A stretch of DNA of 64,000 nt from Oceanospirillum sp047518265 (GTDB taxonomy: Bacteria; Pseudomonadota; Gammaproteobacteria; Pseudomonadales; Halomonadaceae): positions 62,001-126,000 of the forward strand of contig JAKZRG010000004.1 of NCBI GenBank assembly GCA_047518265.1, read 5' to 3'. A model generated the notes under the pieces. That model searched no databases. It had not been told where the DNA came from and worked only from the letters and a program-made list of their open reading frames with translations. Each line of letters opens with the position of its first letter. Positions within the stretch are counted from its first letter, which is position 1. The position numbers were made by a program, and so were the translations under genes. Shown in pieces: positions 25,672-33,396 of the stretch.

Positions 25672-26571
25672 TCACTGGAAGAGTGTACTTTCAGCTAATT
25701 TGTCTTTTATAAAATCGACAAAGCAACGCACCTTCAACGGTACATACCGATTCTGCGGATAGATAGCATTAAAGGGTATCTGATCAGCCTGGTAGTCACT
25801 CAGAAGTTGAACGAGTCTGCCGGACTGGAGGTGTTCGTTGACCATCCAGATAGGGAGGGCAGTAATACCCAGCCTGGACAACGCTACTTCCAGATTTGTA
25901 TCACCGCTATCACTCTGAAAAGTGCCTGTCACAGGCACTGAGGTCTCTTTACCCTGATGTGTAAAATGCCAGTAATTCCCCGTTCTTAGCAACGAATAAA
26001 CGATACAATTATGCCGTTTCAGGTCGGCAGGTTCCCTGGGCTCTCCATGCAGTTTCACATACTCGGGTGATGCTACCAGCAACATAGGATTGTCAAACAG
26101 ATGCCGTGCGATCAATGAGGAGTCTTCCAGCTTGCGCGCCCTGATAGCCACATCCACCCCTTCGGCGATCAAGTCGACGTGTCGATCACCCAGTGTCATA
26201 TCCAGCTTTATGTCTGGATATCGCTCCAAAAACTCACCGATGATTGGCGCAAGTACTAAGCGTCCGAAGGGTGCAGGTGCCGTGACTCGTAACGTTCCCT
26301 GCGGCGTAGCCACCTGAGAACGCACCCTGGCTTCCACTTCATCCAGTTCCGCGAGCACAACCACCGTTTGCTCATAGTAGTCAGCCCCCGCCTGGGTTAA
26401 TGAAATATCCCGGCTGCTACGGGTTAGCAGCTTAACACCTAGCTTGGCTTCCAGTGCTGCGACTTTCTTACTGATGGTTGCCTGGGTGGTGTTTAGTTCA
26501 CGGCCAACGGCCGAAAAACTGCCAGTCTGTACGACCCTGACAAATGCTCGCATAGCGCCCAGTTGATCCAC
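25672..26571 (-). CDS. LysR-family regulator of the accessory cluster
   Basis: A 299-residue LysR-type regulator with a winged helix-turn-helix at the amino terminus (GSFSAVGRELNTTQATISKKVAALE) and a substrate-binding domain (from about residue 90), closest in style to the CrgA/YafC group. The start is GTG, with GAGGTG upstream. It is divergent from the ABM gene at 26729, and the shared operator motif lies only 14 bp from its start codon, which would allow autorepression and activation of the divergent genes. It is the only regulator in the cluster. The inducer is unknown. Confidence 0.9.
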   Translation of the reverse strand: MDQLGAMRAFVRVVQTGSFSAVGRELNTTQATISKKVAALEAKLGVKLLTRSSRDISLTQAGADYYEQTVVVLAELDEVEARVRSQVATPQGTLRVTAPAPFGRLVLAPIIGEFLERYPDIKLDMTLGDRHVDLIAEGVDVAIRARKLEDSSLIARHLFDNPMLLVASPEYVKLHGEPREPADLKRHNCIVYSLLRTGNYWHFTHQGKETSVPVTGTFQSDSGDTNLEVALSRLGITALPIWMVNEHLQSGRLVQLLSDYQADQIPFNAIYPQNRYVPLKVRCFVDFIKDKLAESTLFQ

Positions 26572-26584
26572 TAATCACCTCATA

Positions 26585-26620
26585 AATTCCAAATACGAAT
26601 GCTTGGTATTCATTTTAGCT
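26585..26620. promoter_or_regulatory. Shared operator motif, copy 2 (LysR/ABM divergent promoter)
   Basis: AATTCCAAATACGAAT followed by GCTTGGTATTCATTTTAGCT. The inverted pair CGAAT...ATTCA fits a LysR-type site. It aligns with copies 1 and 3. Confidence 0.65.
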
Positions 26621-26728
26621 GGCTCCCATTCTAAAAACAAAATACCTATGATGATTTCAACGGTAGAGATTGATGCTTTACCAAACTACTTAATTCTGTG
26701 GCTATCCGCCTTTTAAAGGGTTTTTGAA

Positions 26729-27046
26729 ATGTCAAAAGATCTTGTATTCACCGTTGAATTTAATGTGAAACCCGAAGCTAAAGATGAGTTTCTGACAAGC
26801 CTGAATGAGGTTATCGAGAACATGTCACAGGAAGACACATTTATTTGCAGCTACCTGCACCGTGATGCCAACGACCCCAATAGATTCGTTATTTATGAGC
26901 GCTGGTCAGAACCTTCTTTTGAGGCCTTTCTGGTAAACCAGCTCAAAGGCAAGCGCTATCGCGATAACTACGAAGCGAAAATCTCTGAGTGGTTGGTTAA
27001 TCGTGAAATTAGTGTGTTGGATCCTACAGGCGAATGGTCGCGATAA
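26729..27046 (+). CDS. ABM-fold (antibiotic biosynthesis monooxygenase) protein 1
   Basis: A 105-residue dimeric alpha+beta barrel protein of the ABM/YgiN type. The motif EDTFICSYLHRDANDPNRF, then YERWSEPSFEAF and NQLKGKRYRDNYE, is conserved in the two other copies at 27086 and 31577. ABM proteins include cofactor-free quinol monooxygenases, haem-degrading enzymes and lactone or pathway isomerases; residues alone do not decide which. It has no signal peptide and is the first gene of the probable operon 26729-30612 (gaps of 10-55 bp). Confidence 0.82.
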   Translation: MSKDLVFTVEFNVKPEAKDEFLTSLNEVIENMSQEDTFICSYLHRDANDPNRFVIYERWSEPSFEAFLVNQLKGKRYRDNYEAKISEWLVNREISVLDPTGEWSR

Positions 27047-27085
27047 ACAGCGGCCCTAACTCAATCAATATCTTGGAGCAAAATC

Positions 27086-27406
27086 ATGTCAAAGCATTTA
27101 GTTTTTTATGTTGAATTTAATGTGAAACCGGATTGCATCGAAAAGTTTTTGGAAGGTGCGACCGGTGTTTTAGAAGCCATGTCTCATGAAGATACCTTTG
27201 TCGAGACCTACTTTCATCGGGATGCCAACAACCCCAACCGGTTTACCTTGTACGAGCGTTGGAATGAACCATCGATGGAAGTGTTCATTAAAAACCAGCT
27301 GGAAGGCAAGGCCTACCGTGAAGAATACGAAACCTATCTGCCGGATCTGCTGGCCAGCGAAAGAACATTTTCAGTACTTGAACCTATCGGCGAGTGGCAG
27401 AAGTAA
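27086..27406 (+). CDS. ABM-fold protein 2
   Basis: A 106-residue paralogue of the preceding protein, 39 bp downstream. It keeps EDTFVETYFHRDANNPNRF, YERWNEPSMEVF and NQLEGKAYREEYE and ends GEWQK. Side-by-side, similar but clearly diverged copies suggest either a heterodimer or two related substrates. It lacks a signal peptide and is presumably cytoplasmic. A ribosome-binding site (TTGGAG) precedes the start. Confidence 0.82.
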   Translation: MSKHLVFYVEFNVKPDCIEKFLEGATGVLEAMSHEDTFVETYFHRDANNPNRFTLYERWNEPSMEVFIKNQLEGKAYREEYETYLPDLLASERTFSVLEPIGEWQK

Positions 27407-27439
27407 GCCACAATCTGAATCATTTAAGAGGATATTCTG

Positions 27440-27979
27440 ATGGATATGCAACAAAAGCTGCAAGAGCTGTTAGACAAGCAAGAATTGACCGAACTGATGT
27501 ACAAGTTTGCCCGTGCGCTGGACCGTGTGGATGGTGAACTGATGAAATCCACCTATTGGGAGGATGCTATCGAAGAGCATCAGGATCCAATCTTCCCTGA
27601 TCTGTTCTTTTATAACGACAACGCACACCAGTTTGTTGAACCGGCAATGGAAGGTTTTAAGGCGCTGAAGGCAACCCAACATCGGATTAGCAACCCCCTG
27701 ATTGAAATTGATGGCGATAAAGCCACTGCTGAGAGTTATGTCTGGGCATACCACGTTCACGAAGAGGAAGGCGTTGATAAGGAAGGTATTTTGGGTGGTC
27801 GCCACCACTTCCGTTTCGAACGTCGCAATGGCGAATGGAAAATCAAGCACCGTTCTACCGTCTTTGACTGGAACCAAAATCAGGAAGCCAATGCGATCTG
27901 GGCTGAGGGCTACGATGACAAGTACCGTGGTAAGCGGGACAAGAGTGATGACAGCTATAACTATCTGAAATACAGCTAA
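27440..27979 (+). CDS. Cytoplasmic SnoaL-like (NTF2-fold) protein
   Basis: A 179-residue SnoaL_4-type protein without a signal peptide. It has FARALDRVD (Asp28), YWEDAIEEHQDP, ATQHRISN (His81) and AESYVWAYH, all shared with the exported paralogue at 24725. The conserved Asp and His resemble the catalytic pair of LinA and BaiE-like lyases, which suggests a dehydratase, isomerase or hydrolase reaction on a cyclic substrate; this is inference. It lies 33 bp after ABM protein 2, with AGAGGA upstream. Confidence 0.8.
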   Translation: MDMQQKLQELLDKQELTELMYKFARALDRVDGELMKSTYWEDAIEEHQDPIFPDLFFYNDNAHQFVEPAMEGFKALKATQHRISNPLIEIDGDKATAESYVWAYHVHEEEGVDKEGILGGRHHFRFERRNGEWKIKHRSTVFDWNQNQEANAIWAEGYDDKYRGKRDKSDDSYNYLKYS

Positions 27980-28034
27980 GCCCAATGGATAGAAGTGCGC
28001 AGAAGACCATTTCATACGAACAGAGGTCAACACT

Positions 28035-28568
28035 ATGACAGTAAAAAAATTTAAAGCAGGCGATCAGTTTCCTGTAATAGAACTACCTACCCTGAGCGGT
28101 GACAAGATCACTCTGGGTACACCACAAATGGACTCAGATTGGCAAATGGTGGTGGTCTACCGTGGCAAACATTGTCCGTTGTGTACCCGCTATCTCAATG
28201 AGATTGAAAAGCTTAAAGGCGACTTTCATAAGCTTGGCGTCGATATCGCTGCCGTATCAGCTGATAGCGAATCACAAGCAGCTGAACATATGGCCGACCT
28301 GGTCGTCAGTTATCCAATTGCTTATGACCTGAGCATAGAGCAAATGCAGCAACTGGGACTTTATATCTCTCATCCTCGCTCCACGCAGGAAACCGATCAT
28401 CCGTTCGCCGAGCCCGGACTGTTTGTGGTCAACGATAAAGGTCAGGTTCAGGTACTAGATATCTCCAACGGGCCCTTCGTTCGCCCTGAACTCGGAGTAT
28501 TGCTTTCCGGACTGGGGTTCATCCGTAACCCGGATAACAACTACCCGATTCGCGGAACCTACGAATAG
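28035..28568 (+). CDS. Peroxiredoxin-like (AhpC/TSA) protein with CxxC motif
   Basis: A 177-residue thioredoxin-fold protein of the AhpC-TSA superfamily. VVVYRGKHCPLCTRYL carries Cys47 and Cys50; the HCPxC spacing defines a peroxiredoxin-like group distinct from classical 2-Cys peroxiredoxins, whose motif is PxxxTxxC. It could reduce organic peroxides or act as a thiol oxidoreductase. There is no signal peptide. It stands 55 bp after the SnoaL gene and 15 bp before the esterase gene, in the same transcript. Confidence 0.85.
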   Translation: MTVKKFKAGDQFPVIELPTLSGDKITLGTPQMDSDWQMVVVYRGKHCPLCTRYLNEIEKLKGDFHKLGVDIAAVSADSESQAAEHMADLVVSYPIAYDLSIEQMQQLGLYISHPRSTQETDHPFAEPGLFVVNDKGQVQVLDISNGPFVRPELGVLLSGLGFIRNPDNNYPIRGTYE

Positions 28569-28583
28569 ATCAGAGAGAATATT

Positions 28584-29648
28584 ATGAAAGCCAGCAACTT
28601 AATTAAAAGCACTTTAGTGACAACACTGGTATTAAGCTCTTTGCTTGGTTGTGCTTCACAGGCAACTGACACACCAGGAAAAGCAGATATTACTTCTATT
28701 GGTACCGATGAGAATGTCAGGCAATTCATCGATCCGAGTGTAACCGCACCATTGGAACATCTACCACCGGAGCTGGCATTAATTACCCGGGACAATGTGA
28801 CTGAAGCAAGAGCTATGGTGAACCAGATGCTCAAGTTTCCTGATACACCGGGAGTAAAGGTTGAGAAAAAGACGATCACGACCGCCGAGGGTGAGGTTAC
28901 AGTTTATATCTACCAACCAGAGCACAGCAGCGGTAATAATCCAGGCATACTCTGGACCCATGGTGGCGGATTTATTATGGGGCGTGCTGACAGTAATGAT
29001 TTTGTCGGTGCGTTCGCAAAACAGCTGAATGCCACCGTTGTATCGGTTGATTACCGACTGGCACCGGAGCATCCATTTCCTGCTGGGCACAACGATAGCT
29101 ATGCCGCGTTTTTATGGATGGTCGAGCATGCTGAAGAGCTGGGGATCGACCCAAACCGGATTGCGATCGGTGGCGACAGTGCCGGAGCCGGTATGGCCGC
29201 AGGTGTTGCGTTACGCAATCGTGATGAGCAGGGACCTGCAATAGCCCTTCAACTGCTGATTTACCCGATGCTCGATAATTTACACAATACGCCATCCGGC
29301 GCGATTGAAGATTATCCGATCTGGAACCGGACAACATCATTCAATGCCTGGGAGATGTACCTGAATGGCACGCCCGGTGCGAAGGCCTCGCCTTATGCAT
29401 CGCCTGCACGGGCAAGTGATGTTAGCGGGTTACCTAAGACGTTTTTGACGATTGGCACCGTCGACCTGTTCAGAGACGAGGTCATTGATTATGCCCAGCG
29501 CCTGATGGCAGCCGGTGTGCCGACCCAATTGGCCGTGTTCCCAGGTGCGTACCACGGCAGCCAGGTTTTTTTGCCGGATGCACCCATCAGCCAACAGATG
29601 ATCGGCTCTTATGTGGAAGCACTTAAAGAGGCGTTGCATAACCATTAG
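28584..29648 (+). CDS. Lipoprotein alpha/beta hydrolase (HSL-type esterase)
   Basis: A 354-residue esterase. The amino terminus is a lipoprotein signal with lipobox SLLGC (Cys23), so the enzyme should be anchored on the periplasmic face of a membrane. The catalytic domain has the oxyanion-hole HGGG (126-129), the nucleophile in GGDSAGAG (Ser199), the DYRLAPEHPFPA block, an Asp in TVDLFRDE and a His in GAYHGSQ, the full hormone-sensitive-lipase set. It would hydrolyse short-chain esters or lactones. The next gene, an outer-membrane channel, starts 10 bp after it. Confidence 0.9.
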   Translation: MKASNLIKSTLVTTLVLSSLLGCASQATDTPGKADITSIGTDENVRQFIDPSVTAPLEHLPPELALITRDNVTEARAMVNQMLKFPDTPGVKVEKKTITTAEGEVTVYIYQPEHSSGNNPGILWTHGGGFIMGRADSNDFVGAFAKQLNATVVSVDYRLAPEHPFPAGHNDSYAAFLWMVEHAEELGIDPNRIAIGGDSAGAGMAAGVALRNRDEQGPAIALQLLIYPMLDNLHNTPSGAIEDYPIWNRTTSFNAWEMYLNGTPGAKASPYASPARASDVSGLPKTFLTIGTVDLFRDEVIDYAQRLMAAGVPTQLAVFPGAYHGSQVFLPDAPISQQMIGSYVEALKEALHNH

Positions 29649-29658
29649 GAGATAACTC

Positions 29659-30612
29659 ATGAGTAGTTTAACTAAAGTGTGGCGGGTCACTCAGGGGGCT
29701 CTGGTTACCTTGATGCTGACAGCGGCTACCCAGAGCCAAGCGGCCGATGTGGTGCAATTACCGCCGGTTAATCTCGGAGATACCAATTTTCTCGACGGTA
29801 TGGCCGGTCCCGGCACCCTGATACAGGTCTTTGGTAGCCATAGCCATGGCGACAGTTTCAGAGACGGCAGCGGAAACGCGCTGCCTGGCTCAAATAGCAT
29901 TGATGCACAAGCGGTCGTGGCCCATTATGCTCACATCTCTGAGCATAAGATATGGGGCGGCTATTACGGGGCGGAAGCATTGTTATCCCTGGCTAATATC
30001 GACCCGGAGACCACGTTGCCGGGCCTACCGCAGAGAGGGGAAAGCGGGGTCGGTGATCTATCAGTCAGCCCGCTTTTGATTCAGTGGAGCGACAGCACCT
30101 TGTTCGGAAAGCCCTATTTCCATCGGCTGAACTTTGTTTTCGTACTGCCGACAGGTAGCTACGACGCAGACAATGATGTCAACACAGGCAGTAATCTCTT
30201 TAGTTTTAATCCCCATTACGCGGGAACACTGCACCTGAACGAAAAATGGGCTACCAGTTTTCGACTTCACTACCTCTGGAACTCGAAAAACGACGACCCT
30301 AATCCCGCTCTCGGGGCTGACGATATACAGCCTGGCAGTGCATTTCATATGAACTACGCGGCTTCCTATCGCGCCACTGAAAATCTTCGGTTGGGGGTCG
30401 CTGGGTATTACCTGAAGCAGCTGAGTGATGATCAAATTAATGGTGTATCGCAAGTCATGTCGAAGGAAGAGGTTTTCGCTGTCGGTCCAGGGCTTCAATA
30501 CAAGACTAAGGGGGGAGTATTTAATTTGAACAGTTATTTTGAATCGGGTGCGGAAAACAGACCAGAGGGATACCGCCTGGTTGCCCGCTATTCATGGATA
30601 TTCCCTAAGTGA
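29659..30612 (+). CDS. Outer-membrane channel of the phenol-degradation (Phenol_MetA_deg) family
   Basis: A 317-residue protein with a signal peptide (probable cleavage after SQA28) and a pattern of alternating amphipathic strands ending in RYSWIFPK, where the carboxy-terminal region is aromatic-rich as in outer-membrane barrels. The sequence (NFVFVLPTGSYD, SFNPHYAGTLHLNEKW, LRLGVAGYYLKQL) resembles the MetA/SphX-type family, found in aromatic- and terpene-degradation clusters as a presumed hydrophobic-substrate channel. It is the last gene of the operon starting at 26729. Confidence 0.85.
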   Translation: MSSLTKVWRVTQGALVTLMLTAATQSQAADVVQLPPVNLGDTNFLDGMAGPGTLIQVFGSHSHGDSFRDGSGNALPGSNSIDAQAVVAHYAHISEHKIWGGYYGAEALLSLANIDPETTLPGLPQRGESGVGDLSVSPLLIQWSDSTLFGKPYFHRLNFVFVLPTGSYDADNDVNTGSNLFSFNPHYAGTLHLNEKWATSFRLHYLWNSKNDDPNPALGADDIQPGSAFHMNYAASYRATENLRLGVAGYYLKQLSDDQINGVSQVMSKEEVFAVGPGLQYKTKGGVFNLNSYFESGAENRPEGYRLVARYSWIFPK

Positions 30613-30917
30613 ATGTCATCCATCATCCAGGTCTATTGCTATCTACTGCACAATCAGGTCTCTCAAGCTGCTGGAGCGCTGTCAAATACTTATTGAAACG
30701 CATCTCAGCCTTATATTTACCTGTCTAGCGGTACCTCTTCAGCAAAACGTTCTGACTCTGTAGCCCATTGAGAGCCCATAGCTGATTTTCTATCGATTAA
30801 CAGCCGCAAACATTCTGTTTTCGAATAGATGGTATTCAGTTTAATCGTCTCACATTCCAATAATCGCCACTGTATCTTATTTACATCGCTTATCAACCAC
30901 AACCGTTGAGAACAATC
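30613..30917. other. Intergenic region upstream of the AhpD-like gene
   Basis: A 305-bp gap. Its only recognised element is the third copy of the operator motif (30811-30846). No gene or terminator hairpin was convincing. Confidence 0.4.
30811..30846. promoter_or_regulatory. Shared operator motif, copy 3 (upstream of AhpD-like gene)
   Basis: CATTCTGTTTTCGAATAGAT followed by GGTATTCAGTTTAATC. It keeps the core CGAAT-N3-TGGTATTCA exactly as in copy 2, and ATTC in the outer arm. Confidence 0.6.
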
Positions 30918-31478
30918 ATGAAGAAATTCACTAAACACAGCCTCGCGACCACACCGGATGCATCGCTGCCCTCACTTCAGGCTGCCTCACAGGCGTTTGG
31001 CTTTGTTCCGAACCTGCTGGGGTATATGTCTGAATCGCCTTTTCTACTTAACGGATACCTGCACTTTTTCAATCAGATTGAGCATACCGATCTGACGCCT
31101 CTGGAACAGCAAGTCGTGATGATGACCCTTAACCGTTACCACGAATGTCGTTATTGCATGGCGGGTCATACGCAGATGTCCGAAATGCAGGGGTTGGACA
31201 TGAAAGTCATCAATGCTATTCGCGATGATGAACCGCTTCAAGATCCCAAGTTGGCGGCATTACGCGCGTTTACCCTGAAGATGGCTGAGCAGCGCGGTGT
31301 GGTATCACAAACCCTCGTAGACGCATTTTTCAATGCAGGCTACAGCCAACAGAACGCGCTCGAAGTGATTGCCGCCATCGCCATGAAAGTGATGAGTAAC
31401 TACACCAATCACCTGGTCGGTACCGAAATTGATGGCACATCCATGTCAAAGCGATGGGTACCGATTACGGAGCGTTAA
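30918..31478 (+). CDS. AhpD/carboxymuconolactone decarboxylase-like protein
   Basis: A 186-residue all-helical protein of the CMD superfamily. The active-site motif HECRYCMAGH (Glu76, Cys77, Cys80, His84) matches the E-CxxC-xxx-H signature of AhpD alkylhydroperoxidase rather than gamma-carboxymuconolactone decarboxylase, which lacks the cysteine pair. It may reduce peroxides or disulfides in concert with the peroxiredoxin-like protein at 28035. I chose the ATG at 30918 over a TTG four codons upstream. It heads a second transcript with the exported ABM protein and the Old Yellow Enzyme. Confidence 0.85.
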   Translation: MKKFTKHSLATTPDASLPSLQAASQAFGFVPNLLGYMSESPFLLNGYLHFFNQIEHTDLTPLEQQVVMMTLNRYHECRYCMAGHTQMSEMQGLDMKVINAIRDDEPLQDPKLAALRAFTLKMAEQRGVVSQTLVDAFFNAGYSQQNALEVIAAIAMKVMSNYTNHLVGTEIDGTSMSKRWVPITER

Positions 31479-31576
31479 CCAGTTAATCGAGCATAAACGA
31501 ATCAACACAACAAGCTTGTCCACCAGCGGCGTTTGCTACGCCTGTACCTGATTACCAACCAAAAGAGAGAAACATA

Positions 31577-32011
31577 ATGAATCTATTTAATCTCACAAAG
31601 TTACGCCTCTATGGTGCTGCGGTCATGACTACTCTTGCGATGATGCTAAGCGCAACGACAGCCCAGGCTGAGTCCGACGTATCTGTCCAGCCCCAACCTA
31701 AACTAGCCTTTTATGTGGAATTTCACCTCAAGCCAGAATTTGTTAAAGAATGGAAGCAAGGTGCGCTTGAGGTGCTCAATAAAATGTCCAAGGAAGATAC
31801 ATTTGTAAGTGCCTATATGCACATCAATGCGAATGATCCAACCAAGTACACCCTTTACGAAGTATGGTCGGAACCAAGCCGCGAAGCCTTTTTTGAAAAC
31901 CAGCTTAATTCAAAAGAATACCGCGCGGAGTACGAGCAAAACCTGCCACAGATGCTGCAAAGCCCCCGGGTAATCACGTTTCTAGATTTGCTGGATGAAT
32001 GGCATCAATAA
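31577..32011 (+). CDS. Exported ABM-fold protein 3
   Basis: A 144-residue protein made of a signal peptide (hydrophobic residues 13-27, probable cleavage after AQA32) joined to an ABM domain that matches those at 26729 and 27086: EDTFVSAYMHINANDPTKY, YEVWSEPSREAF, NQLNSKEYRAEYE. It would act in the periplasm. The Arg-Asp before the conserved Ala-Asn is Ile-Asn here, so its active site may differ from the cytoplasmic copies. ABM domains with signal peptides are uncommon. Confidence 0.8.
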   Translation: MNLFNLTKLRLYGAAVMTTLAMMLSATTAQAESDVSVQPQPKLAFYVEFHLKPEFVKEWKQGALEVLNKMSKEDTFVSAYMHINANDPTKYTLYEVWSEPSREAFFENQLNSKEYRAEYEQNLPQMLQSPRVITFLDLLDEWHQ

Positions 32012-32126
32012 CCGAAACTGAAATACTCTCATGCCACGGATGGCTGCATGAACCTAACCCGCTGGACGGATTAATCGTGATCAAAAATTTTCGATCATTA
32101 AACCTCTTAACTATGAAGAGCATTGT

Positions 32127-33164
32127 ATGAACAAAGATGTACTGTTTAATCAATATAAGCTGAGCGATAACCTTACCCTGAACAACCGCATTGTCATGGC
32201 CCCCATGAACCGAAGTATGGCCGACGACGAGCTGGTGCCGACTGATTCCATGGCTGAGTATTATGCACGACGTGCCGACACTGGCCTTATTATCACCGAA
32301 TCACTGATGATATCGCCAAGCGCTCAGGGTTACCCAAATACACCAGCGATATTTTCCCCGACTCAGATTGAAGGTTGGAAAAAAGTAACAAGAAAAGTAC
32401 ATGACAATGGCGGCAAAATCTTTGCCCAGATCTGGCACACTGGTCGGGTTTCTCACCCCATCTATCTTAACGGTGAAAAGCCCTTTGCTCCTTCGGCCGT
32501 AGCCCTGCATGGCCGAGTACCACGTACTGAAGACCTCGAATACGGGATTCCCCGAGAGATGAACGAAACTGAAATCCGACAGATGATTGGAGATTTTGCA
32601 CGGGCTGCTGCTAATGCCAACGAGGCCGGTTTTGATGGGGTGGAGGTTCACGCAGCCAATGGCTATCTGCTGGATCAGTTTCTGCACTGGGATACCAATC
32701 GACGAACGGATACCTGGGGTGGAAGTGTGAAAAACATGGCCCGCATGTTGTTTGAAGTACTGGATGCGGTGAAGGAGGAGATTGGTGAAGTAGGCTTGCG
32801 TATGTCACCGGTGGGCTATCTCAATCTGGAGCATGATGATCGTGATAAAGCCGTATCGGATTATGTATTAAAACAACTTAATCAGTATGATCTAGCCCAT
32901 GTGCATACCGGTATGTTTGAAGACAGCTATCAAGAGCACCTTAACGGTACTGTGACCCAGTATATCCGACGTCACTACAAGGGCACGGTAATCGCCTGCG
33001 GGGGATATAATGCCGACAGTGGCCGTGAGGCAATTAGCAGCGGCGATGCAGACCTGATCGCCATCGGTCGACCGTTGATTGCGAATCCGGATTACGTTGA
33101 AAAGGTACGCAGCAATCAGACTCTTACTGTGTATAGAGAAGAGCATCTGAACGAGCTGAACTAG
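32127..33164 (+). CDS. Old Yellow Enzyme-family ene-reductase (NemA-like)
   Basis: A 345-residue FMN-binding TIM-barrel oxidoreductase. Signatures are NRIVMAPMNRS, QIWHTGRVSHP, and VHAANGYLLDQF with His175, Asn178 and Tyr180, the substrate-binding and proton-donating residues of OYEs of the NemA/xenobiotic-reductase type; DLIAIGRPLIANPD closes the phosphate-binding site. The enzyme reduces alpha,beta-unsaturated carbonyls, quinone-like compounds or nitro compounds using NAD(P)H. It is the last gene of the cluster and is followed by a hairpin. Confidence 0.93.
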   Translation: MNKDVLFNQYKLSDNLTLNNRIVMAPMNRSMADDELVPTDSMAEYYARRADTGLIITESLMISPSAQGYPNTPAIFSPTQIEGWKKVTRKVHDNGGKIFAQIWHTGRVSHPIYLNGEKPFAPSAVALHGRVPRTEDLEYGIPREMNETEIRQMIGDFARAAANANEAGFDGVEVHAANGYLLDQFLHWDTNRRTDTWGGSVKNMARMLFEVLDAVKEEIGEVGLRMSPVGYLNLEHDDRDKAVSDYVLKQLNQYDLAHVHTGMFEDSYQEHLNGTVTQYIRRHYKGTVIACGGYNADSGREAISSGDADLIAIGRPLIANPDYVEKVRSNQTLTVYREEHLNELN

Positions 33165-33181
33165 CTTATATTCACTAATAT

Positions 33182-33211
33182 TGGCAGCAATAAACTGTCA
33201 GCTTGCTGCCA
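33182..33211 (+). terminator. Hairpin downstream of the Old Yellow Enzyme gene
   Basis: TGGCAGCAA / TTGCTGCCA perfect 9-bp stem with a 12-nt loop, 18 bp after the stop codon. No T-run follows, so termination is only probable. The 185 bp up to the transposase remnant hold no recognised gene. Confidence 0.5.
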
Positions 33212-33396
33212 GTGGACGGGAGTGTATGTACCTTAACCAGGCTTGCCCCTAGATGTCTGACCATGGGGCTGGCACATGATCTAGGGCGCACTACAATGTC
33301 CGTTTTCATTCATTTGCAACGATCCACTGAATCCACAGTCGAAAGCGGGCATTTTTCGTCCAATTAAATACTGAATAGCACTGTATCGGTAACGTC

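Noticed and set aside
28584..29648. Overlapping minus-strand frames in the esterase gene as possible antisense genes
   Set aside because: They are explained by the strongly coding plus strand with complete catalytic motifs; none has family features.
33245..33293. CCCTAGAT...ATCTAGGG inverted repeat as a transposon end
   Set aside because: Both arms are on the same side of the transposase remnant and have no counterpart at the other end.
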